64,000 bases of DNA from Limnohabitans_A sp048020265 (GTDB lineage: Bacteria; Pseudomonadota; Gammaproteobacteria; Burkholderiales; Burkholderiaceae_C). This document shows, one piece after another, positions 33,291-41,023 of the stretch (position 1 is the stretch's first letter; the number at the start of each line of letters is the position of its first letter). A program made the position numbers and the translations under genes. The notes beneath the pieces were generated by a model. It did not search any database and had not been told where the DNA came from. It was given only the letters and a program-made list of their open reading frames with translations. The DNA is taken from the NCBI RefSeq assembly GCF_048020265.1, contig NZ_CP171843.1, positions 558,001 to 622,000 on the forward strand, read 5' to 3'.

Positions 33291-34133
33291 TCAAACCGCC
33301 ATCAAAGGAAACAGCGCATGGTCCATTGGTACCCCGGCGGGCAGTTCCTGGTCCAGCCCGGGGAAGGGCGGCGAGGTCACCCAAGGGCGCGGCGCGTGGG
33401 TCATGTCGTCGCCCAAAAAGCGCACCGAGTACACGCGCCTGCGCTGCGTGCCGTCCACGCCCGCTGAGGCGTGCAGGCTGAGCATGTGAAAACACACCAG
33501 ATCGCCCGGCTGCAAGTCCCAGCCGAGGATCGGGAAGTCTTCGCGGTGCTTGTCGATGTCGGGCAATTCGGCCAGCGAGCCTTCGGGGAACCACTTGGCC
33601 TGGTTCGTCATGAAGGTGCGCGGCATGAGCCAGGGGCCACGGTGTGAGCCCGCGATGAACTCCAGCGTGGAAACGCGGGGCACCGGGTCCACCGGAATCC
33701 ACAAACTGATGTTTTGCAGGCCGTCCACGTTGTAATAAGGCTGGTCCTGGTGCCAAGGTGTGCGCTGGCGCGTGCCGGGCTCTTTGACCAGCAAGTGGTC
33801 GTGGTACAGGCGCACCGTGGTGCTTTGCATTAGGCGCTGGGCCAGTGATGCCAGGGGCGTGTCGAAGATGAAGCGTTTGAACTGCGGGATGTCCTGCCAG
33901 TTGCAAAAGTCCTCAAAAAAGCGCCCTGGGTCGTCCGGCCGACTGGCCACCATGCCGCGTGGGCTGGGGTGGGCCAGGTTGGCCTCAATGCCGTCCCGCA
34001 GCAGGGCCACTTCTTCGGGTGTGAACAAATTGCGGATGCACACCGCGCCATCGCGTTGGTAGTCGGCCACGTCCTGGTCGGTAGTGCAGGCCTGCACGCG
34101 CTGGCGCAGGGTTTCAAGCTGCGGCGCGGTCAT
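33291..34133 (-). CDS. Phytanoyl-CoA dioxygenase (PhyH) family Fe(II)/2-oxoglutarate oxygenase
   Basis: This is a predicted Fe(II)- and 2-oxoglutarate-dependent oxygenase of 280 residues. The facial triad is visible as His-x-Asp in RTPWHQDQPYYN and a distal His in VCFHMLSLHASAG. A 2-oxoglutarate-binding Arg is in RRRVYSVRF. The N-terminal NLFTPEEVALLRDGIEANL is typical of PhyH proteins. It is the last gene of the gntR-puuE-uraD/allC-M20 unit, two bases after the M20-like gene. The substrate is unknown; a ureide or purine derivative is suggested only by context. Confidence 0.85.
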   Translation of the reverse strand: MTAPQLETLRQRVQACTTDQDVADYQRDGAVCIRNLFTPEEVALLRDGIEANLAHPSPRGMVASRPDDPGRFFEDFCNWQDIPQFKRFIFDTPLASLAQRLMQSTTVRLYHDHLLVKEPGTRQRTPWHQDQPYYNVDGLQNISLWIPVDPVPRVSTLEFIAGSHRGPWLMPRTFMTNQAKWFPEGSLAELPDIDKHREDFPILGWDLQPGDLVCFHMLSLHASAGVDGTQRRRVYSVRFLGDDMTHAPRPWVTSPPFPGLDQELPAGVPMDHALFPLMAV

Positions 34134-34135
34134 GT

Positions 34136-35401
34136 TCAGGCCAGCAAATCCAGCAAGGTCCGCGCAATCACCTTGGTCGCCCGGCGCAAGTCTTCCAGCT
34201 GCACATGCTCGTCGGCACGTTTGGCGTTGGACTCGCGCACGGTGCGGGGGCCGGCACCGTAGATCACGCCGGGGATGCCGCGCTCCACATACAGGCGCAC
34301 GTCGGTGTAGAGCGGTGTGCCCAGGGCGGGGATGGCTTCGCCGAAGACCTGTTCGCCGTGTTTCTGGATGGCGCTGACCAATGGCTGGTTGCCAGGCAGG
34401 GGCTTCATGGCGTTGGCCAGCAGCATGCGGCGCACGTCCACTTGCAGGCCGTTTCCGCCGCGTGGGGGCTTGAAGCTGGCAGCGGCGTCGGCAATGGTCT
34501 GGCGGATGCTGGCTTCGACTTCTGCCGGGTTCTCTTCGGGGATCATGCGGCGGTCGAGCTTGAAGCTGACTTTGCCGGGCACCACGTTGGTGTTGGTGCC
34601 GCCTTCGATCAGGCCCACGTTCAGATAGGGGTGGCTGATGCCTTCCACCTTGGACGTGACCTTCAGGTATTGCGTGTTGAGGGCGTGCAGGGCGTTCAGG
34701 ATGTGCACCGCGCCTTGCAGCGCATCGGTGCCGCTGTCGGGGATGGCGGCGTGGGCCATCTCGCCGTGCACCGTCACTTCCATTTGCAGGCAGCCGTTGT
34801 GCGCGGTAACGACTTGGTAGGAAAAGCCTGCCGCGATCATCAGGTCAGGCTTTGTGAGGCCTTTGGCCAGCAGCCAGCCCGGGCCCATTTCGCCGCCAAA
34901 CTCTTCGTCGTAGGTGAAGTGCAGTTCCACGCCGCCCTTGAGCGGTGCGTTCAGCGATTCGAGGGCGCGTGTGGCAAAGGTGAAGGTGGAAAAGTCGCAC
35001 TTGCTCACGGCGGTGGCGCGGCCGTACATCGCGCCGTTGTGGATTTCGCCGCCGTAAGGTGGGTAGGTCCAGCCTTCGCCGGGCGGCACCACGTCGCCGT
35101 GGGCGTTCAAGGCAATGGTTTTGCCTTCGCCGTATTTGCGGCGCACGATCAGGTTGGTGATCGACTCCAGGCCGTAGGCTTTGACTTCGGAGGCGGGTAC
35201 GGGGTGCTTCTCGGCCTCAAAGCCCATGGGCGCCAGCAGTTCGGCGGTGCGCTCGGCGTGGGGGGCGTTGTTGCCGGGTGGGGTGTCGGTGGGCACCTGC
35301 ACCAGCGCCTGCAGGAACTTGACCTGCTCGTCAAAGTGCGCGTCGATCCAGGCGTCGAGTTGTTGGTATTGTTGTTCGTGGTTGACGTTGGGGGCGCTCA
35401 T
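34136..35401 (-). CDS. M20 (ArgE/DapE-like) fold protein with altered metal site
   Basis: The protein has 421 residues starting MSAPNVNHEQQYQ. It has the M20 layout: NAHGDVVPPGEGW (first ligand motif), GRATAVSKCDFS, HFTYDEEFGGEMGP (general-base Glu) and HGEMAHAAIPD in the lid domain. It ends with NAKRADEHVQLEDL. Compared by eye with DapE/ArgE, the bridging Asp is Val, the Glu/Asp ligand after the lid hinge is Gly, and the final His is Lys. The start overlaps the upstream fusion gene by ATGA. In this operon a ureide-related role is likely, but the chemistry may not be the usual two-zinc hydrolysis. Confidence 0.82.
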   Translation of the reverse strand: MSAPNVNHEQQYQQLDAWIDAHFDEQVKFLQALVQVPTDTPPGNNAPHAERTAELLAPMGFEAEKHPVPASEVKAYGLESITNLIVRRKYGEGKTIALNAHGDVVPPGEGWTYPPYGGEIHNGAMYGRATAVSKCDFSTFTFATRALESLNAPLKGGVELHFTYDEEFGGEMGPGWLLAKGLTKPDLMIAAGFSYQVVTAHNGCLQMEVTVHGEMAHAAIPDSGTDALQGAVHILNALHALNTQYLKVTSKVEGISHPYLNVGLIEGGTNTNVVPGKVSFKLDRRMIPEENPAEVEASIRQTIADAAASFKPPRGGNGLQVDVRRMLLANAMKPLPGNQPLVSAIQKHGEQVFGEAIPALGTPLYTDVRLYVERGIPGVIYGAGPRTVRESNAKRADEHVQLEDLRRATKVIARTLLDLLA

Positions 35402-37173
35402 GACAATTCCTGAGAGAGTTGGTTCAAAACATGGGTGAAGGCGTCGACGCACAGTTGCATGTCGTCGCTGGTGGTGGATTCGAGTGGGTTGTGGCTGATG
35501 CCCGCGTTTTCGCCGCGCACGAATAGCATGGCTTGTGGCATGACTTCGTGTAGCTTCATGGCGTCATGCCCTGCACCGCTGGGCAACTTGAACAGCGGCA
35601 CGCCCAGGGCGCTCACGGCGCGTTCCCAGCGGGCTTGCCACTCGGGGGCGCTGGGTGCGGCGGCGGCGCTCATGGTCATTTCGGCTTTGACGCGAACACC
35701 CCGGCGCTCGGCAATTTGGTCGAGTTGCGCCATCACATCCGCCACCAGTGCGTCGCGCTGCGCATCGGTGGGGGCGCGCATGTCCAGGCTGAACAGACAG
35801 CGGCCGGGCACCACGTTGATCGAGCCATTGGGCACTTGCAGCTGGCCGATGGTGGCGACGCTGTCACCGTCTTTGGCAGCGCGTTGCTCCATGTACAGCG
35901 CCAGTTCGGCCACGGCGCAGGCAGCGTCGCGGCGGCGGTCCATGGGGGTGGTGCCCGCGTGGCTAGCGGTGCCGATCACTTCGCACAGGTAGCGCACGCT
36001 GCCGTTGATGGAGGTGACCACACCCAGCGGGATGTTCACCTCGTTGAGCACCGGGCCTTGCTCGATGTGCACTTCGACAAAGCCCAAATACTGCGCCGGG
36101 TCGCGCTGGATGTTGGGAATGTCGTCGATGTTCAAGCCCGCGTGCTGCATGGCCGCACGCATGGTGATGCCGTCGGCGTCTTGTTGGTCCAGCCATGCGG
36201 GGTTGAACTGGCCAATGAGTGCGCCCGAGCCGAGGAAGGTGGCTTTGTAGCGCTGGCCTTCTTCTTCGGCAAAGGCCACCACCTCGATGCCAAACGGCAG
36301 TCGCTTGCCCTGCTGGTGCAACTGTTGCACGCAGGCCATGGGCACAAAGATGCCCAGGCGGCCGTCGTACTTGCCGCCGTTGCGCACGGTGTCGTAGTGC
36401 GAGCCCGTTAGCAGGTATTGGCCGCCTGCGGTGGCCGGGTGGTAGCGGCCCACCACGTTGCCCACGGCGTCGGTATAGACCTCGTCAAAACCGCAGTCGC
36501 GCATGTTTTGGGTGATGCGCTGGGCGCAGGCGCGGTGCGCGTCGGTGAGGTAAGTCACCGTGAGCTGGCCCGCTTCGGCAAAGCCGGGGTCGGAGTGCTG
36601 CGCGAGTTGTTCTTGCCAGTCCCAGACCTGGTGGCCGAGTGTGGGCTCCACGCCAAACTTGTCGTTCAGCCGGATCTCGACGATGCGGTGGATGTTGCGC
36701 AGGCACTCTGCCAACTCAAAGTCGGGGTGGCCGTGCAGGCGGCGCTCAAACGCGTCGATGATCTGCTGCTTGTTCAAGCCCAGGCCACGCGGGCCGCGCA
36801 CGGCCAGGATGAAGGGCCAGCCGAACTTGGCGTTGTAGTCGGCGTTGAGCTTCTGGATCTTGGCGAACTCTTCGGGCGTGCAGTCGGTCAGGCCCGCCTT
36901 GGTTTGTTCGATGGTGGACTCGGCGGTGAGCGTTTTGCTGACCATGGCCTTGCCCGCCAGCTCGGGGTGGGCACGGATCAGGCCCAGTTGCGCATCCCGC
37001 CCGGCGTGTGCCAACACTTCGCACATGGCGTGTTTCAGGTGCGCCAGCGAGGTGAAGGGGCGCTGCGCCAACGCCTGCTCGGCGATCCAAGGCGAGTGCT
37101 CGTACAGGCCGTCGAGCATCTGCGCGGCGTCTTCGCGGCTGGCGCTGTTGAGTTGTTCCAAAGTGATGGGCAT
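35398..37173 (-). CDS. Fusion: OHCU decarboxylase (UraD) + allantoate amidohydrolase (AllC)
   Basis: The protein has 591 residues starting MPITLEQLNSASREDAAQML. Residues 1 to about 165 are 2-oxo-4-hydroxy-4-carboxy-5-ureidoimidazoline decarboxylase, with the catalytic His in RAHPELAGKA, then EQTKAGLTDCTPEEF and NAKFGWPFILAVRG. Residues from about 180 are an M20 amidase of the AllC/hydantoinase branch, with all ligands in place: GSHYDTVRNGGKYDGRLG, AFAEEEGQRY, EVHIEQGPVL and ISHNPLES. The two activities are not consecutive, because allantoinase (PuuE, the adjacent gene) acts between them. It lies downstream of puuE across a palindromic repeat. Confidence 0.93.
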   Translation of the reverse strand: MPITLEQLNSASREDAAQMLDGLYEHSPWIAEQALAQRPFTSLAHLKHAMCEVLAHAGRDAQLGLIRAHPELAGKAMVSKTLTAESTIEQTKAGLTDCTPEEFAKIQKLNADYNAKFGWPFILAVRGPRGLGLNKQQIIDAFERRLHGHPDFELAECLRNIHRIVEIRLNDKFGVEPTLGHQVWDWQEQLAQHSDPGFAEAGQLTVTYLTDAHRACAQRITQNMRDCGFDEVYTDAVGNVVGRYHPATAGGQYLLTGSHYDTVRNGGKYDGRLGIFVPMACVQQLHQQGKRLPFGIEVVAFAEEEGQRYKATFLGSGALIGQFNPAWLDQQDADGITMRAAMQHAGLNIDDIPNIQRDPAQYLGFVEVHIEQGPVLNEVNIPLGVVTSINGSVRYLCEVIGTASHAGTTPMDRRRDAACAVAELALYMEQRAAKDGDSVATIGQLQVPNGSINVVPGRCLFSLDMRAPTDAQRDALVADVMAQLDQIAERRGVRVKAEMTMSAAAAPSAPEWQARWERAVSALGVPLFKLPSGAGHDAMKLHEVMPQAMLFVRGENAGISHNPLESTTSDDMQLCVDAFTHVLNQLSQELS

Positions 37174-37183
37174 GGGTGTCTCT

Positions 37184-37248
37184 GTGGAAGGCCGCCCCTG
37201 CGGCAGAATGTTCGAGGTGGGCATTCGGTCGCAGGGGCGACCTCCCAC
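37184..37248. repeat. REP-like palindrome between puuE and the uraD/allC fusion
   Basis: Two 27-base arms (37184-37210 and 37222-37248) match in 23 of 27 pairs around an 11-base loop. The core is GCCGCCCCTGCGGC against GTCGCAGGGGCGAC. It lies seven bases after the puuE stop codon within the operon, where it can stabilise the upstream mRNA. Confidence 0.8.
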
Positions 37249-37254
37249 ACAATT

Positions 37255-38205
37255 TCAGTCCTGGTAAGGGTGTGTGGCCTTCCAGTGCCGCGCAATGTCG
37301 ATGCGCCGCGCCACCCAGACCTTGTCGTGCGACTGGATATGGTCCAAAAAGCGTTGCAGCGCGGTGATGCGGCCCGGGCGACCGAGCAGGCGGCAGTGCA
37401 TGCCGATGCTCATCATCTTGGGGGCGTTGTCACCATTCGGGTCACCTTCGGCATAGAGCGCGTCAAAGGTGTCCTTCATGTACTGGAAAAACGGATCGGC
37501 GTGCGAGTAACCCTGCGGCAGTGCAAAGCGCATGTCGTTGCAGTCCAGGGTGTAGGGCACGATGAGTTGCGGCGCATCGGTGCCGTCAGATTTGCGCACC
37601 TTCATCCAGAAGGGCAGGTCGTCGCCGTAGTAATCGCTGTCGTACTCAAAGCCGCCAAAGTCCGCCACCAGGCGGCGCGTGTTGGGACTGTCGCGCCCGG
37701 TGTACCAGCCCAGGGACCGCTCGCCCGTGAGCTTTTGCAAAATGTCCATCGCCTCGGCCATGTGGGCACGCTCGGTGGCTTCGTCGATATTTTGGTAATG
37801 GATCCACTTGAGGCCATGGCAGGCGATGTCGTAGCCCAATTCTTTGAACGCGGCGGTCACGTCGTCGTGCTTTTGCAGCGCCGAGGCCACGCCGAACACG
37901 GTGAGTGGCAGCTTGCGTTTTTCAAACTCACGCAGGATGCGCCACACGCCCGCACGGGAGCCGTATTCGTAAATGCCTTCCATGCTGATGTGCCGCTCGG
38001 GGAAGGACGCGGGGTTGAACATTTCAGACAAAAACTGCTCGGAACCCGCATCGCCGTGCAGCACCGAGTTTTCGCCGCCTTCTTCGTAGTTCAAAACAAA
38101 CTGTACGGCCACGCGGGCGCCGCCGGGCCACATTGCGTGCGGCACATGGCGGCCGTAGCCCTTCAAGTCGCGGGGGTAGGGGAGGGTGGAATCGTAGGTG
38201 CTCAT
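37255..38205 (-). CDS. puuE: Allantoinase PuuE (polysaccharide deacetylase fold)
   Basis: This enzyme opens allantoin to allantoate. It belongs to the metal-independent PuuE type, related to NodB deacetylases. The protein has 316 residues from MSTYDSTLPYPRDLKGYGRH. Diagnostic parts are VQFVLNYEEGGENSVLHGD, ACHGLKWIHYQNIDEA, GWYTGRDSPNTRRL and SIGMHCRLLGRPGRI. The start is the ATG 21 bases after the gntR stop; an in-phase TTG slightly upstream is less likely. It acts between the two activities of the neighbouring fusion protein. Confidence 0.94.
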   Translation of the reverse strand: MSTYDSTLPYPRDLKGYGRHVPHAMWPGGARVAVQFVLNYEEGGENSVLHGDAGSEQFLSEMFNPASFPERHISMEGIYEYGSRAGVWRILREFEKRKLPLTVFGVASALQKHDDVTAAFKELGYDIACHGLKWIHYQNIDEATERAHMAEAMDILQKLTGERSLGWYTGRDSPNTRRLVADFGGFEYDSDYYGDDLPFWMKVRKSDGTDAPQLIVPYTLDCNDMRFALPQGYSHADPFFQYMKDTFDALYAEGDPNGDNAPKMMSIGMHCRLLGRPGRITALQRFLDHIQSHDKVWVARRIDIARHWKATHPYQD

Positions 38206-38226
38206 GGCGGTGTTCAATGCAAGGGT

Positions 38227-38892
38227 TCAGGCCAGGGCCAGAGAAATGTCGTGGGTGGGCACTTTGCGGTCAAAGGTCAGGCTGGCTTCGACATGCAGCA
38301 GGTGTTCGTGCATCAGACGCACGGCCAAGTCCGAGTCCTTCGCCTCCAAGGCGGCGACCAAGGCCACATGCTCGTCGGTGGAGTGCTCGGCCTCGTTGCG
38401 CGACTGGTACATCAGCGTGATCAGGGCGCAGCGCGAGATCAAGTCGCCCAGCACCTGGGCCAGCACATCGTTGTTCATGAGCTCGGCCATGCGCACATGA
38501 AAGTCGCCCAGCAACTCGGTACGGCCCGTGATGTCGCCTTGCGTCACGGCTTCGCGCTCTTGCTTGATGTGCTCTTTGAGGGCGGCGATTTGGTCAGGCG
38601 TGACTTGCTGCACAAAAGCGCGGGTCATTTCGGCTTCGAGCATGCGCCGCACGGCAAAGACCTGTTGCGCTTCTTCGACCGAAGGGGCGGCCACAAAAGC
38701 GCCGCGTGCGGGTTCCAGGCGGATCAAGCGGTTTTGCGACAGCTGAAACAGCGCCTGGCGCACCAATGTGCGCGACACGCCGAAGTGGTCGGCCAGCTTT
38801 TGTTCGGCCAATTTGGAGCCGGGCAACAGCCGATGCTCCACGATGGCGCGGGTCAGCGATTCGACGATGTGGTGCGTGGTGGAGGTTTCCAT
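38227..38892 (-). CDS. GntR family regulator (FCD subfamily), likely purine catabolism regulator
   Basis: The protein has 221 residues. The N-terminal winged helix (about 5-70) has EHRLLPGSKLAEQKLADHFG and VSRTLVRQALFQLSQNRLIR with the wing ARGAFVAAPS. The C-terminal all-helical FCD domain has FAVRRMLEAEMTRAF, ELLGDFHVRMAEL and the metal or ligand histidines of that fold (FH, DEH). It is the first gene of the puuE unit and divergent from uraH, with a TGTATACA palindrome between them, so autoregulation is likely. FadR-type GntR proteins bind short palindromes of this kind. The effector is unknown. Confidence 0.88.
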   Translation of the reverse strand: METSTTHHIVESLTRAIVEHRLLPGSKLAEQKLADHFGVSRTLVRQALFQLSQNRLIRLEPARGAFVAAPSVEEAQQVFAVRRMLEAEMTRAFVQQVTPDQIAALKEHIKQEREAVTQGDITGRTELLGDFHVRMAELMNNDVLAQVLGDLISRCALITLMYQSRNEAEHSTDEHVALVAALEAKDSDLAVRLMHEHLLHVEASLTFDRKVPTHDISLALA

Positions 38893-38969
38893 GTCTCGCG
38901 GTCCCTTTGGGGTGTTTGCCCAGGTGTTTTTATGCCTTGGTTGCAAATGATAGCCACCAAAATCAAAAT

Positions 38970-38977
38970 TGTATACA
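38970..38977. promoter_or_regulatory. TGTATACA box between gntR and uraH
   Basis: The 15 bases TGTATACACTTCGGT are identical to those at 46381-46395 before puuD. The box lies 77 bases before the gntR start and 85 bases before uraH, placed to control both. Confidence 0.65.
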
Positions 38978-39062
38978 CTTCGGTCGACCGTACTGGGCGG
39001 GGCTTTTCAAAGCCTTGCCCTAACCCCCTTTTTGAACCCCATTCAAGACAAGCGAGCACACC

Positions 39063-39416
39063 ATGGGATTGAGCACACACGTTCTGGACACCATGCACGG
39101 CTGCCCCGCTGCGGGCATGCAGGTGTCCCTGTACACCACACAAGGCGATCAGGCCACCCTGGTCAAAAGCTTCACCCTCAACCACGACGGCCGTAACCCC
39201 GACGGCATGCTCTACGACCACGCCAGCCTGCGCAAAGGCACTTACCGCCTGGTCTTCAATGTGAGCGACTACTTCAAAGCCAAAGGTGTGCAGCTGCCCG
39301 AGCCGAACTTTTTGAACCAAGTCAGTCTCGACTTTGGCGTGGCCCACGAAGACCAGCATTACCACGTACCGCTGCTGGCCAGCCCCTGGAGTTATTCCAC
39401 CTATCGCGGCTCCTGA
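39063..39416 (+). CDS. uraH: 5-hydroxyisourate hydrolase
   Basis: This enzyme hydrolyses 5-hydroxyisourate, the urate oxidase product, to OHCU. The protein has 117 residues with the transthyretin-related fold. Signature residues are the N-terminal STHVLDTMHGCPAAGM, the central NHDGRNPDG and the C-terminal tetrapeptide YRGS, which with His9, Arg and His near HYHVPLL forms the active site. It is a single gene followed at once by a palindromic repeat and divergent from gntR. Confidence 0.97.
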   Translation: MGLSTHVLDTMHGCPAAGMQVSLYTTQGDQATLVKSFTLNHDGRNPDGMLYDHASLRKGTYRLVFNVSDYFKAKGVQLPEPNFLNQVSLDFGVAHEDQHYHVPLLASPWSYSTYRGS

Positions 39417-39422
39417 AACAAT

Positions 39423-39462
39423 GGGTATCTGACCCCAATCGATTTAATTGGGGTCAGATCCC
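39423..39462. repeat. Palindromic repeat with TCTGACCCCAAT core after uraH
   Basis: Arms ATCTGACCCCAAT and ATTGGGGTCAGAT are perfect over 13 bases with a seven-base spacer. A related element, TTAATTGGG-ATCTGAC-CCCAATTAA, lies at 61373-61397. It is six bases after the uraH stop and may end its transcript. Confidence 0.75.
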
Positions 39463-39490
39463 GATTAATCCGTCGAAAAGCCGCCCAGCG

Positions 39491-39520
39491 AAGGCCCCGG
39501 TTCTTTAAAATCGGGGCCTT
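39491..39520. terminator. Hairpin AAGGCCCCG/CGGGGCCTT before xdhA
   Basis: Nine-base arms enclose an AT-rich 12-base loop. No T run follows immediately. It may be a weak terminator or part of the xdhA leader. Confidence 0.45.
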
Positions 39521-39550
39521 ACCGTTTATTTACCCCCATCCCCCAGCACC

Positions 39551-41023
39551 ATGACCCAAGTCACCAACACCGTGCGCTTTGTGCTCGACGGCCGCATCGT
39601 CGAAGCCCAAGGCGAACGCCGCACCACCACTGTTCTGGACTATTTGCGCGAGCAACTGCACCGCACCGGCACCAAGGAGGGCTGCGCCGAAGGCGATTGC
39701 GGCGCTTGTGTGGTGATGGTGGGTGAGCTCAACGACGCAGGCACGGGCGTGGACTATGTGGCCACCAACGCCTGCATCCAGCTGTTGCCTTCGCTGGACG
39801 GCAAATCGGTCAAGACCGTCGAGAGCCTGAAAAAAGCCGACGGCACCCTGCACCCTGTGCAGGAAGAGATGATCAAGTGCCACGGCTCGCAGTGCGGCTT
39901 TTGCACGCCGGGCATTGTGATGAGCCTGGTGAACCTGGTGCAGGTGTTGCCCATGCCTAACCGCCAGCAGATCACCGATTCGCTCAGCGGCAACCTGTGC
40001 CGTTGCACCGGCTACAAGCCGATCATCGATTCGGCCACCAAGGCCTGCGCCAAGCCCGAGGCGCTCAAGATTGACGACAGCGCCGATGTGCCGCTGCTCA
40101 AAGAAATTAAACGCGCCAGCGTGCCCACCCTCAGCCTGGACGGCGACATCATCGTGCAGCCCGTGGTGCGCACCCGCAAAGGCAATGAATTTGTCTCACC
40201 CGCCACCCTCGCCGAAGTGGCCGACTATTTGGTCAAGAACCCCAGCACCACGCTGTTGGCGGGCAGCACCGAAATCGGTCTGCAGGTGAACAAACAGTTC
40301 AGCCGACCCGAACACATCATGTACTTGGGCAATGTCAAAGAGCTGCGCCAAGTGACCGAAACCGCCAGCGCCTGGCGCATTGGCGCGGCCGTGTCGCTGT
40401 CTCAGGTGGAAACGCTGGTAGCCCAGGCTTACCCCGACTTCACCGAAGTGCTGCGCCGCTTTGGCTCGCCGCCCATCCGATCTACCGCCACGCTGGCGGG
40501 CAACATCGCCAACGGCTCGCCGATTGGCGACACCATGCCTTGCCTGATGGCGTTGGGTGCCAGCTTGGTGCTGCGCCGGGGCGACAAAACCCGCAAGGTG
40601 CTGCTGGAGAACTTCTACACGGGCATGAAGAAAAACGTGATGGAGCCCGGTGAGTTCATCGAAGCCATCGAATGTCCGAAGCCCGTGGCTGGCCAGGTGT
40701 TCCGCGCCCACAAGGTGAGCAAGCGTTTTGAGCAAGACATCTCGGCCACCTGTGCGGCCATCAGCTACACGCTGCAAGGCGGCAAGTTGAGCGGCGTGAA
40801 GCTGGCCTACAACGGCCTGGCCCCATCGCCTTGCCGTGCGCCCAAGCTCGAAGCCGTGCTGGAAGGCCGTGCGCCTGGTGACGTGAAAGCGGCCGATCTG
40901 GACGCCGCGATCGCCGCCAGCTTCACCGCCCGCGACGGCCTGCGCGCCACTTGGGCCTACCGCGCCCTGGTCGCCCGCAACCTGGTGCTCGAATTCATCG
41001 AAGAACAGAAAGAGGTGGCTTGA
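39551..41023 (+). CDS. xdhA: Xanthine dehydrogenase small subunit (FeS and FAD)
   Basis: This subunit carries two 2Fe-2S clusters and FAD and passes electrons from the molybdenum site (490 residues). Cluster ligands are in EGCAEGDCGACVVM, HGSQCGFCTPGIVMS and GNLCRCTGYKP. The FAD domain starts near residue 200, with LLAGSTEIGLQVNKQFS and TLAGNIANGSPIGDTMP. The C-terminal flavoprotein domain has AHKVSKRFEQDISATCAA. The stop is directly followed by the xdhB start. No clear Shine-Dalgarno is seen before the ATG. Confidence 0.96.
   Translation: MTQVTNTVRFVLDGRIVEAQGERRTTTVLDYLREQLHRTGTKEGCAEGDCGACVVMVGELNDAGTGVDYVATNACIQLLPSLDGKSVKTVESLKKADGTLHPVQEEMIKCHGSQCGFCTPGIVMSLVNLVQVLPMPNRQQITDSLSGNLCRCTGYKPIIDSATKACAKPEALKIDDSADVPLLKEIKRASVPTLSLDGDIIVQPVVRTRKGNEFVSPATLAEVADYLVKNPSTTLLAGSTEIGLQVNKQFSRPEHIMYLGNVKELRQVTETASAWRIGAAVSLSQVETLVAQAYPDFTEVLRRFGSPPIRSTATLAGNIANGSPIGDTMPCLMALGASLVLRRGDKTRKVLLENFYTGMKKNVMEPGEFIEAIECPKPVAGQVFRAHKVSKRFEQDISATCAAISYTLQGGKLSGVKLAYNGLAPSPCRAPKLEAVLEGRAPGDVKAADLDAAIAASFTARDGLRATWAYRALVARNLVLEFIEEQKEVA

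Noticed and set aside
36418..39072. Long plus-strand open frame across uraD/allC, puuE and gntR
   Set aside because: It is antisense to three well-supported genes, with low-complexity His/Val/Gly composition typical of shadow frames at high GC.
39423..39462. Insertion sequence remnant
   Set aside because: Only a short palindrome is present, with no transposase fragment, terminal repeats or target duplication; it is called a dispersed repeat instead.
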